64,000 bases of DNA from Terebella lapidaria (Eukaryota; Annelida; Polychaeta; Terebellida; Terebellidae). Position 1 is the stretch's first letter, and each line of letters begins with the position of its first letter. A model generated the notes under the pieces. It had not been told where the DNA came from. It worked only from the letters and a program-made list of their open reading frames with translations, and did not search any database. The stretch is taken from the NCBI GenBank assembly GCA_949152475.1, contig OX424567.1, forward strand, positions 27,243,402 through 27,307,401, in the 5' to 3' direction. Shown here one piece after another: positions 36,398 through 45,700 of the stretch. A program made the translations under genes and the position numbers.

Positions 36398-38917
36398 ATG
36401 GAATCGTCTTCTGTCAGGAGATGTACCAAGTGTGGACACTTCTTGGTTCCTCTCGATCTCGATCCTCACGATCGCTGTCCGTCTTGCAGACCGTTTGTTT
36501 GCTGTGCGTCTCAGCGCTGTCAGATCTGCGAATCTTGGCCCGATGACAGATTCGACAGGTTAGATCAGCGTAGGATCGACAGGGAGAAGAAGAGGTCGCG
36601 TTCTGCTGATCGACGATCTCTGGATTCCTCTTCCTCGTCTCGTCTTGATTCCCTCGAACAGACTGTTGGGAATTTGCAGACTTCCATTGCGTCCATGTCG
36701 GCGATGTTGTCGTCCCTGGTTGGGAAAGGAGTTGCGACACCGGCCACCCCCACGGTGGATGAAGTTCCGACGCCGCTTCTCTCTGGTGACCCGTTCGTCG
36801 GCGGCAACCCCCCGAGCCACAGTCCAGCTGACCAGCCTTCGTGTTCCTGGGGTTTGCCTTCGTTGGACCCGATCTTCTCGGAGCCAGTTGACTCGGCCAC
36901 GGTGGATTCCCGTTCCCAGGCTGCCGAGACCGGCGAGTCGGTCTCGGAGGAACAGTCAGGTGAAGGCAGGGGCCCCGTCGGTCGTGCCAAGTGTGGCCCC
37001 CCCGACTACTCCACCGTCCAGCTCTCCGACGGCCCTGTTGATGTGCTTGTGGTGGACAAGTCTCTCGCTGGTAGCCCGGGCCGTGTTCAGCACCGTGACG
37101 CCTCTTCAGCCCAGGGTACCTCTTCTCCAGCCGCAGCGGTGCCGCGCGGGTGCTTACCCGACCGTGACCGTGATCAGCAGCCACCGGTGGCCAGCCCGGG
37201 GGTTTCTCAGCCCAGTGTTCTGCCCCGCGATCTTCCACCGTCCGTCAGTCGACGCGCGGACAGCCGGTCGTCTTCCTCCAGTGGAGATTCGCACCGCGGG
37301 TCAACAGCCACGGCGGATAGTGTTCTTCCAGCGGTGGGCCGCCCGTCCTCGCCTGACCGCCGCCACCGTCCAGCTCGGCCTGTGGATCAACACCGTTCCG
37401 GCGATTGGGATCGTCCGTCCTCCAGCCGCGCGGATCGGTTCCGTGATTGGGTTTATGATCATCGTCGTGAATATGACTTTGACCGTTCTTACCATGAAGA
37501 GTTGGATCGTTACTACCGTTCCGGCCGTTCTCGTGACGATAGGGACTACTACTACCGTCGGGAGCGTGCGGACCGCAGGGACTACTCCTCCAGGGATTCT
37601 CACGGTAGCCGTGGAGAGAAAAGTTCACGCTCGGACTACGACCGTGTGAGGGAGCCCAAGCGTCCCGCTTCAGACCACGCCCCTAGGTCTGAAGGTGAGC
37701 AACACGCGGCCGGGTCGTCCTCTGTTGCTGTTTTGGAGCCTCCAGTCTCGTTGCCTCCCCCCCCGGCAGACCAGATCTCGGATGAACCTCCAGTCAAGAA
37801 GCCGCGGGTGGCTAGCCCGGCTAGGTCTGCCGACTCCTCAGCTACGGCCGGTACCTCCAAGCCTTCCTCCTCCAAGTCTGACGACGACACCTTTGCCCAG
37901 GTCCGCGTTTGGGTTCAGGAGGCCTTCCCTGACGAGATTGAGCTACCTGTAGCCAAGGGGACTTCTTATACGTCGGTGGGTGAGCGTGTGCTCCACGCCC
38001 GTCAGCAGCCGGAGCCGGACGTGCGCTTCCCGTGGTCCGAGGGTATCTTGTCAGTACGGACTCTAGTGGAAGAGAAGATCGTCCCAGTCAATGGACAGCC
38101 CCTACGAGCTGGCAAGTTCGCCTCGTGCTTCCAAGGACAATTAAAGCACTACCAGTCTACGGATTGCGGTAGCACTCTGGAGGCAGCGGCGGTGAATGAC
38201 GACCTGTCAGTCATCGCCCCTGGGCTCAAGTCCTCGAGTGTTACCGCTACACTTTCGGACTCAGATCTCAAGACCTGGGAATCTTACCCGCGTCGGGTAC
38301 AACTGGTTGCCAACACCCTCGACTGGCTCTCGGGCCTCCTCAGCGTGCAGGTCGACCGTCTGGCCCCCGGTTCGGTTCCAGCGGACGCCGATTTGGACAC
38401 GGATGCCACTGTTCAAGTACCGGTGTCGGAGTTGCTGCGCATCAAGAGGACTCTTTCCTCCGTTAACAAGTGTGTGGGACAGATTACGAAGGAGTCGCAC
38501 GTGGAGTGGGCCAACGTCGTTCTCAGGCGACGGGACGCTTTTCTCAAGAGATCTACCTCCAAGCTGTCGGACGCCTTCAAGTCCAAGTTACGCACGTCCT
38601 CGGTCTTTGGTCCTCGCCTCTTTGACCCGGATGTCCTGGCCAAGGCAGGCCAGGCGGTTGCCCAGGAAGCGGACCTTCTCAGCAAATTTAACTTAGTTAA
38701 ATTGGTGGAACGCCAGGAGAAGAAGCCTGCGGCATCCTCTTCCTCGTCGTTCAAGATCCCGAAGGTCAAGGCCACGGAGTCGAAACAGCAGTCTCAGTCG
38801 TCTCAGTTTTCTAAAGGCTCCAAGTTTGACAAGAACAAGAAGTCGACTAACTCTTCACGTGGAGGTCGCGGCGGCAGTGGATCCTCGTCTTCTGCCAAGC
38901 CTCAGCCCCGCTCCTGA
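36398..38917 (+). CDS. DIRS-like element ORF1, gag-like protein
   Basis: About 839 residues if started at the ATG at 36398 (MESSSVRRCTKCGHF); an in-frame ATG also exists at 36278 but would overlap the terminal repeat. The N-terminus has paired cysteines (CTKC, CPSC, CC, CQIC), probably zinc-binding. A Ser/Pro-rich part follows, then a strongly Arg/Asp/Ser/Tyr-rich block near the middle that resembles RS-rich RNA-binding regions. A folded C-terminal part ends in a Ser/Lys/Gly-rich tail. Position before the RT frame suggests a gag-like nucleocapsid role; no catalytic motif is visible. No internal stop. Its last 92 bases overlap the RT frame. Confidence 0.85.
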   Translation: MESSSVRRCTKCGHFLVPLDLDPHDRCPSCRPFVCCASQRCQICESWPDDRFDRLDQRRIDREKKRSRSADRRSLDSSSSSRLDSLEQTVGNLQTSIASMSAMLSSLVGKGVATPATPTVDEVPTPLLSGDPFVGGNPPSHSPADQPSCSWGLPSLDPIFSEPVDSATVDSRSQAAETGESVSEEQSGEGRGPVGRAKCGPPDYSTVQLSDGPVDVLVVDKSLAGSPGRVQHRDASSAQGTSSPAAAVPRGCLPDRDRDQQPPVASPGVSQPSVLPRDLPPSVSRRADSRSSSSSGDSHRGSTATADSVLPAVGRPSSPDRRHRPARPVDQHRSGDWDRPSSSRADRFRDWVYDHRREYDFDRSYHEELDRYYRSGRSRDDRDYYYRRERADRRDYSSRDSHGSRGEKSSRSDYDRVREPKRPASDHAPRSEGEQHAAGSSSVAVLEPPVSLPPPPADQISDEPPVKKPRVASPARSADSSATAGTSKPSSSKSDDDTFAQVRVWVQEAFPDEIELPVAKGTSYTSVGERVLHARQQPEPDVRFPWSEGILSVRTLVEEKIVPVNGQPLRAGKFASCFQGQLKHYQSTDCGSTLEAAAVNDDLSVIAPGLKSSSVTATLSDSDLKTWESYPRRVQLVANTLDWLSGLLSVQVDRLAPGSVPADADLDTDATVQVPVSELLRIKRTLSSVNKCVGQITKESHVEWANVVLRRRDAFLKRSTSKLSDAFKSKLRTSSVFGPRLFDPDVLAKAGQAVAQEADLLSKFNLVKLVERQEKKPAASSSSSFKIPKVKATESKQQSQSSQFSKGSKFDKNKKSTNSSRGGRGGSGSSSSAKPQPRS

Positions 38918-40991
38918 TGTGTCCCAGACGCTCCCACGGAACCACGATTCGGATGTATCCCCCGTGGGAGCTCGTCTTCAGGCCTTTTGGCCAGTCTGGG
39001 ATACGGAATTCGAGGACTGTCTAGTAACTACCATACTGCGTCACTGGTACCGGATTCCCTTCAGTCAGGCGCCTCCTCTCTCCCCTCTACCGATAGCGTT
39101 CGCATCCTACGCCCCGGGGTCGGAGAAGTTTGCGGTCCTGGACGCCCTCGTGTCCGAGATGCTCCTCAAGGAAGCCACGGAGAAGGTGACCCAGAACTCT
39201 CCCGGCTTCTACAGTCGTCTGTTTGTCGTCCCCAAGCTCACGGGCGGCTGGCGACCGATAATCGACCTCAGTCCCCTGAACAAGTTTGTCTCCAAGGAGA
39301 AGTTTTCCATGGAGTGCCCACGGACGGTTCTACTGTCTCTGCGCAGCGGGGACTGGATGACCTCCATAGATCTGAAAGATGCCTACTTTCACATCCCGAT
39401 TCATCCCTCATCACGGCCCTACCTTCGTTTCCAGTGGGGCAACGTGATCTACCAGTTCCGTGCTCTGTGTTTCGGCCTCTCCACCGCCCCGTTCCTGTTC
39501 ACCAGGGTGTTTCAGCCGGTATCGGCGTGGGCGCACCGCAGGGGGATTCGTCTCACGAGGTATCTGGACGATTGGCTGATTACGGCCACGGACCAGCAGA
39601 CGGTGGCCGCACACACGGACCAGATCGTTCGGCTTTGTCAGCGAGTCGGTCTCATTATAAATTTCAAGAAGTCAGACTTGGCTCCTTCCCAGCGTGTCAC
39701 CTACCTCGGGATGGACATCGACACGCAGTCCTTCCTGACACGTCCGACGGCAGATCGTATTCAACGTTTGAACGGCGTTCTACGGTCTTTCTCCATCGGG
39801 GTTCCCGTCGCGGCGGTGGTGTTCCTGAGGCTCCTAGGTCACATGGTGTCGCTAGAGAAGATCGTCCCTGGTGCACGGTTGCGCATGCGGGCGATCCAGT
39901 TCCACTTGAAGGACCACTGGTCTTCCGAGCAGGACTTGTCAACTCTGGTTCCGGTGGTTTCCGCTCTCCAGCCAGATCTCCTCTGGTGGTCCGATCCAGT
40001 CAACCTGCTACGGGGTCATCCGATTCACGAGTTGGAGCCCGACTTTCTCCTGTTCTCCGACGCGTCTCGCCTCGGTTGGGGTGCTCACCTCGGCGAAAGT
40101 CAAGTCTCCGGTCTCTGGTCGGCGGCCGATCTCCGGCATCACATCAATTGGCTGGAGCTCAGGGCTGTCTGGTTGGGCCTGCGCCATTTTCATCAGACGG
40201 TTGCCGGGTCCACGGTACTGGCCATGACCGACAACACGACGGTCGTCGGCTATATCAAGAATCAGGGGGGGACACGATCAAGGGAGCTAAGCGCCTTGAC
40301 TCGAAGAATCTTGGAGTGGGCGGAATCCCAGGATGTCAGTCTTCTGGCCCGACACATCCCGGGCTCCATGAACACCATCGCCGACGCCCTTTCGAGGAAG
40401 GGTCCGGTTTCCACGAACTGGTCTCTGAACCCTCAGGTTTGCAGTCACCTGTGGCGTCTTTGGGGTCAGCCTCACTTGGACCTGTTCGCCACGTTCCAGA
40501 ACAATCGTCTACCTCTCTATGTGTCCCCGTTCCCGGACCCTCATGCCTGGGCAGTCGACGCCCTCGCTCAGGACTGGTCCATCCTATGGGCGTACGCTTT
40601 TCCTCCGTTCTCACTGATTCCCGTGGTTCTACAGAGGATTCGGTTAAGCTCGGCCCAGATCATCTTGGTGGCTCCCTGCTGGCCAGCCAAGCCTTGGTTT
40701 CCGGAACTCCTGGAGCTTCTGACGGATCTTCCACGGTTGTTACCACCGATCCCCAGCCTGCTTCGTCAGGGACGTCAGTTTCACGAGCATCTGGGCGTTC
40801 TCCATCTTCACGCGTGGAGATTATCAGGCGTTCATTCAGAAAGGCTGGCTTTTCGAAGAACGCTGCCAAGCGGATGTCCAGAACAGTTCGGTCATCCTCA
40901 GAGCGATTATATCAAGCCAAGTGGAGAGTCTTCTCTTCTTGGTGTGGTCGACGGCAAGTTGATCCACGCCGTCCCCCTCTCCCTACGGTAG
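38826..40991 (+). CDS. DIRS-like element reverse transcriptase, RNase H, methyltransferase-like protein
   Basis: 721 codons without interruption. RT blocks are GGWRPIIDLSPLNKFV, SIDLKDAYFHIPI, QFRALCFGLSTAPFLFTRVF and the catalytic RYLDDWL. RNase H follows with LFSDASRLGWGAH, NWLELRAV, MTDNTTVVGYI and NTIADALSR. The last ~190 residues (HLDLFATFQNNRLPLYVSPF, then AYAFPPFSLI and LVAPCWPAKPWF) match the methyltransferase-like domain carried by many DIRS elements. All visible catalytic residues are present. The protein would copy element RNA into DNA. The true start is uncertain, because the frame begins inside ORF1 and translation could use reinitiation or a frameshift. Confidence 0.92.
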   Translation: MTRTRSRLTLHVEVAAAVDPRLLPSLSPAPDVSQTLPRNHDSDVSPVGARLQAFWPVWDTEFEDCLVTTILRHWYRIPFSQAPPLSPLPIAFASYAPGSEKFAVLDALVSEMLLKEATEKVTQNSPGFYSRLFVVPKLTGGWRPIIDLSPLNKFVSKEKFSMECPRTVLLSLRSGDWMTSIDLKDAYFHIPIHPSSRPYLRFQWGNVIYQFRALCFGLSTAPFLFTRVFQPVSAWAHRRGIRLTRYLDDWLITATDQQTVAAHTDQIVRLCQRVGLIINFKKSDLAPSQRVTYLGMDIDTQSFLTRPTADRIQRLNGVLRSFSIGVPVAAVVFLRLLGHMVSLEKIVPGARLRMRAIQFHLKDHWSSEQDLSTLVPVVSALQPDLLWWSDPVNLLRGHPIHELEPDFLLFSDASRLGWGAHLGESQVSGLWSAADLRHHINWLELRAVWLGLRHFHQTVAGSTVLAMTDNTTVVGYIKNQGGTRSRELSALTRRILEWAESQDVSLLARHIPGSMNTIADALSRKGPVSTNWSLNPQVCSHLWRLWGQPHLDLFATFQNNRLPLYVSPFPDPHAWAVDALAQDWSILWAYAFPPFSLIPVVLQRIRLSSAQIILVAPCWPAKPWFPELLELLTDLPRLLPPIPSLLRQGRQFHEHLGVLHLHAWRLSGVHSERLAFRRTLPSGCPEQFGHPQSDYIKPSGESSLLGVVDGKLIHAVPLSLR

Positions 40992-41920
40992 CGGACTTCT
41001 TTGTCTGGTTGAGAGACAAGCGCAAGAGGGCGCTTACTACTGTCAAGGGATACCGTGCGGCATTGTCTAATGTGCTAGCTTCTCACGGTTTGGACATTTC
41101 TACATCACGGGAGATTTCGGCCCTGTTCAAGTCCTTCGCCCAGGATTTGCCTCCGGTCTCCCGCGCACCAAAATGGGACTTGTCATTGGTCCTTTGTAGC
41201 CTCAATGAATCTCCATATGAGCCTCTCGAGGAAGCGGAGCTTCGTTTTCTCACGCACAAGACTGTGTTCCTGTTGGCCCTTGCTTCCGCGAAGCGGGTCA
41301 GTGAGCTTCAGGGACTGTCTGCGGAGGTCTTACACCCGGAAGATTGGTCTTCTGTTACCCTCCAGTACCATCTGGGGTTTCTTGCCAAGACCGAAACTCC
41401 TTCTGCCCTGGCGGCTGGGATGCGAACGTTCTCTGTCCCTGCCTTATCTCAGTTGGCGACTGACTGTGGGGATCTGTCCCTGTGTCCGGTGCGTGCGTTA
41501 CGGTTGTATCTGAAGAGGACTAAGCCTTCACGACCAAGGGAATCTCACCTCTTTCTCCCGTTTTCGGCATCGAGAGGACAGGTCTCCAAGAACACGATCT
41601 CGCTTTGGATCAAGGCTGTTGTTACACGTGCTTACAGTAAGGATCGTCGGGACCTACATCAGCTCTACGGTCGTACGGCTCACGAGGTTCGCGCCATCTC
41701 CACTTCCTGGTCGTTTGCACACAACATGTCACTTCAGGATCTCATGAAGGCAGCCACTTGGAGATCTCACTCTACGTTTTCCTCATTTTACCTGCGCGAT
41801 GTATCGCTCCTCGCGGATGACCTCTATCATCTGGGACCCATCGTCGCAGCACAAGTCATCGTGCAACCCACTGCTTCTTCTGCCAAGAGTCCGGGGGGGG
41901 AGCGCCGTCTCAACACCTAG
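40800..41920 (+). CDS. DIRS-like element tyrosine recombinase
   Basis: This is the C-terminal part of a frame open from 38987 to 41920; only the part from about 40800 is clearly the recombinase. An N-terminal core-binding region has SSERLYQAKWRVFSSWC and TVKGYRAALSNV. The catalytic part has AKRVSELQGL (first Arg), TAHEVRAISTSW (His-x-x-Arg), WRSHSTFSSFY and a Tyr following in the SFYLRDV segment, consistent with the R-H-R-H/W-Y set. Tyrosine recombinases insert the circular DNA form without target duplication. Its start overlaps the RT frame by about 190 bases. Confidence 0.9.
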
Positions 41921-42193
41921 CTACGGCTCATCGCCTCACAAGGGACTCGACGACAGGTATGTAATCTCAGATTCTTCTGGATTACAAAGTATCTCTCAGT
42001 ATACTATTAACTTCCGAGCTACTCTGTGGTTAATTAGTATTATAATTACTATAGGAAAGGAGCGGGTTCCTTATCCTTTATACAGTAATTATAGTCACTG
42101 GTATTATGCATAGTTCTCATCCTTCTACTTTCAGGGGATGATCTTGTGCAAGGCGTACTTTCTCTCTGAGGGGCCCACCACCGGCAGGCCATT

Positions 42194-42285
42194 CCCCAGA
42201 GTCAGAGGTAAGTATCGCTTAGCATAACAAATCAAAAGTTCTAAAATAACTTTTATTTTTATACTATGCATACTTACCTCTGACG
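42194..42285 (+). repeat. Internal complementary region (ICR) of the DIRS-like element
   Basis: Bases 42194-42228 are the reverse complement of the element's left end (starting at 36100). Bases 42229-42285 are the reverse complement of its right end (up to 42607). The two join without a gap, so this segment is a template for the left/right junction of the circular form. Confidence 0.9.
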
Positions 42286-42367
42286 TTGGATGGTCCCACC
42301 CTCCTCCCCGCTGATTATCTTCTTGTCTTTTCAGAAGATAACCTTCAGTGATCAAGTGTTGCAACTC

Positions 42368-42566
42368 AACAAAAGTGAACTGGGAGGCAGTGGACCGGCA
42401 CGATTATGCTACCACACGGAGGGTGAACTGCTCAGGTAACTACCATTACTAACGCAGGGTCTAAACGGACCGGCTAACTTTCGTTTAGCTTTTTCACCCA
42501 TATTTCATGTGTGGTTGGCGAATGAGGGCTCGCCAATTACACGACCCCAGAGTCAGAGGTAAGTAT
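42368..42566 (-). repeat. Right inverted terminal repeat of the DIRS-like element
   Basis: 199 bp, reverse complement of 36113-36311. Outside it the right end continues for about 41 bp (to 42607) with sequence also represented in the internal complementary region. Confidence 0.93.
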
Positions 42567-42761
42567 GCATAGTATAAAAATAAAAGTTATTTTAGAACTT
42601 TTGATTTTTCATGGTTCTGTGAATTTTGAAAAAATTAAACGTTAGACCGTGATTCACAAACATTACACTTTTACAATATTTAATAGGGATTATAACAAAT
42701 TCTGTGTATGTAGATTTTGATCTCGTTTGTAAATTCATGTGACCTCGCTTTATATTTCTAG

Positions 42762-45700
42762 GACACTCTGATACGATCTAAAGCACAAGAGAATGACGAA
42801 ACGTATTACCTCTGGGCTATGAGGTTTTTCATGGAATTCAACAGAAAATACAACTTCAAAGTTGATCTTGTCAGGTACTTTTTGGTGGTACATGATCAGA
42901 TTTACACAAATGGATTTCACATGCTGTGAGTCTTATGGGATTGTATTAAAAAAGTATGTGCACCTTTGAGTTGCGACACAATGATGAATATCCACGTGAC
43001 ATATATTCCAGTGAGACACTGTCCGTGCCGACGTTCCACTACATCCAGACACATCTACAGAACTTCCACGAAATGATCTTGTCTCAAAAAAAGGAGGGTA
43101 TCGTTTGGTCTCGCAGGTTAGCCATCGTTTCCAAAACAGAAATGTTGAATTTGAAAAAAGAATTCTTTGATCTTTATCAGTAACTCACTTGGTATTCAAT
43201 ATTGACACAAGTTTCATGATGGAAATATTTTCATGGGATGTATACTAAACTTACATCTACTATTACTGAGCAGTGAATACCTATTACGTGTGGTTTGTGT
43301 AGATACTCTTGTCCTGTTTCCCAGAATGCATCTGGCCTTGAAGTCATACCGTGAGCTGTTGGAGAGTGTCTGCGCTATGGGAAACTCTTCAGATCCTGCT
43401 CTCAGGGAGAGTGCTAGGGTCATCAAAAGTATGTCTACCTTATCAAACTGGGTCGTCCTTATTAAGACAACCTATCTGGTTTTAATCTCGGCTTTTTATG
43501 ATGTCAATAGCAACGTGCATTGAACCAATGAATGTTTTGTCACTGGTTAGTTTATTCATGCAAGACAGGTAATTAGTTGCACTGACATGTATAATTATGC
43601 ACAGAATATGGCAGGAATTGTTTGCTATAATTATAATAATTACTGTGAAATCTGAAAGGTTTCTGGTTCCTGGTGATACTGGCAATTTTGTCTCCCCCAG
43701 GTAACGTGTTTTACATGCTGGAGTACAGAGATATCTTCGTGGTACTGCTGCGGAAGTTTGACGAGACTCGCCAGTCCAGGTCAGCTCACGAACCACTGAA
43801 GATACACACATTTCCTTTGTTGTGTCTCTAGAAAAAGAATGTTTTTGTCAACTGTGTAAAGCCAAGAAGTTACGTCTGATTTCAGATCGTTTCTGAAGGA
43901 TCTCGTGGAGACGACTCACCTCTTCGTCAAAATGTTGGAGACTTTCTGCAAAGGAAATCGCCACCTTGTCGTGCAGAAGAAGAAGCGCAAAAAGGGAGGT
44001 CGAAAGAAGAAAAATGCAGGTCTCTATTCCCTTGCAAAATATTCCGGAATAGCTTACCAAAATTGATATTCGTGTTACCACCTGCCAGGTCAACAAATTG
44101 GCTATGTCATAATGACCTCAGTGTGTTGTCCAATACTTGGTAATTTTGGTTGCATGATGATCTGCTGAGAAAAAATACAGTGTTTTATGCTTGCGAGGTC
44201 TCAGAAGTTTACTTCAAGACAAGTTTGTGGTTATAGATCCTCCAAATAGCTTTATTATTCCTATCAATACTGAGTTATAAATTCAAAAAATATAAATCGT
44301 CATCAGATTAAGTGTATGGCTGATGTAGCATTTGTACCAACTGTGCTTTTGTTTTCAATGTGGATCATGTACTTTACATGTGGAATTCATGAATGATGAA
44401 GTAATGATGTATATTGTATCAATTTGAATGATTAGTGAATCGAAAGTGACTTTTACAATGTCCATCTCTTGACAAACTCATCAAACTTAGAGAACTGTGA
44501 AAACCTGATCTGTCATTCTTCACCGCCTCCTCCTTCCACCCAGCGGCCGCACCCCCACCATCGACCAATGAGCCGACAGAGCAGGAGCTGGAGGACCGCT
44601 GGGACGACGTGAGCGGCCAGCTGTCGGAGATCTTCCAGGGCCGTGCCGAGCTCCCGACTGATATCACGCCCTTCGATGCCGCATCTGAGGTCGATGTCGA
44701 CCAACAGAGGTACAACTGGCAACGTAATAAGATGCATTAGGAATTATGTAGTATAGTTCGAAACTTAGTTTATCATTTTACATTTTCGCACATCAAAGGA
44801 GATGCTTGTATCATCTCACATTAGCAGCTAATCAGCCAGTATTCGAAGTTATCATATAAAAGAAAAAAGTTACTCATGTTTTTATACAACATGTAATATA
44901 TTAGTCCGCTTGGTTGCACGTCTTGGGAGACTTTGGAAATGAGTAGTGGAAATGGGAAAAGAAAAGACCATCTTCTTCATTTTGTCTAACGTTCGCTTTT
45001 GAGACAAGCTGAAATTGACAAAGTTGATTAGCCTAGCATCCTTGAGTTTTTTACAATGCAATCTGATGTCCCCAGTTAAAATGCACCTGCTGCCTAAAAC
45101 ACACACTGTGATGACTCAAAATGCTGAGCAAAGACAACACGCATCTATATTGCATGTGGATGCATTTTATCGGGACATTATGGGTTTAATTTGAGCTGCC
45201 TGGGAGCTGCCTTGATTCCTTTGGGGCAATGCAGACCTCACTCCACAGCCAAGCCTCGATTGGGAGATGCGTGATGCGCTTTGATCTCAAAACACTCAGT
45301 CTGTGTGGATCATTTTCTGCCTATTGCATAATTTCTGTAACTTATCCACCCAAACAAGCCACCAAATTGCTCCTGAAAGACTATTACGGGTAATGTTTTA
45401 TTCACATTTAGATGCGTTCTTTCTGACCAAACATGCACAGAGAGTTCTCCGCCCTGTAAAGGTCTTCAGTCCCGACACCGCCCACATACCTACAGCTATC
45501 CAGTCATCCCCAAACATGCATAATTCAGACGTGCGTAATGTTATTTCTTGGTGTGACATTTGTGTGTCTGCAGCTTTCATTACTCTAAGCAGGTGGTTGG
45601 ATGGAGTCCAGGGGCCATAGCCAGAGAATCAGCTTTTTGTGTCCGGATATTTGTCTGCAGAATCTGCCACCTGGAGCAAAAAATTCTATACTTGTATTAT

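Larger units (their letters stand above)
36100..42607 (+). mobile_element. DIRS-like tyrosine-recombinase retrotransposon, apparently intact, in a timeless intron
   Basis: This 6.5-kb element carries three long open frames: a gag-like protein, RT with RNase H and a methyltransferase-like C-terminus, and a tyrosine recombinase. Inverted terminal repeats of 199 bp (36113-36311 and 42368-42566) look identical except near the inner edge. An internal complementary region at 42194-42285 is complementary to both outer ends joined together, the arrangement typical of DIRS elements that replicate through a circular DNA. No target duplication is expected for this mechanism. The limits were set from the point where the internal region switches from matching the left end to matching the right end. 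The left limit is 39 bases after the exon 10 border, and the element is in the same orientation as timeless. Confidence 0.93.

Noticed and set aside
36414..37238. 274-codon minus-strand frame in the DIRS-like element
   Set aside because: Antisense shadow of the GC-rich ORF1 with low-complexity composition and no recognisable domain.
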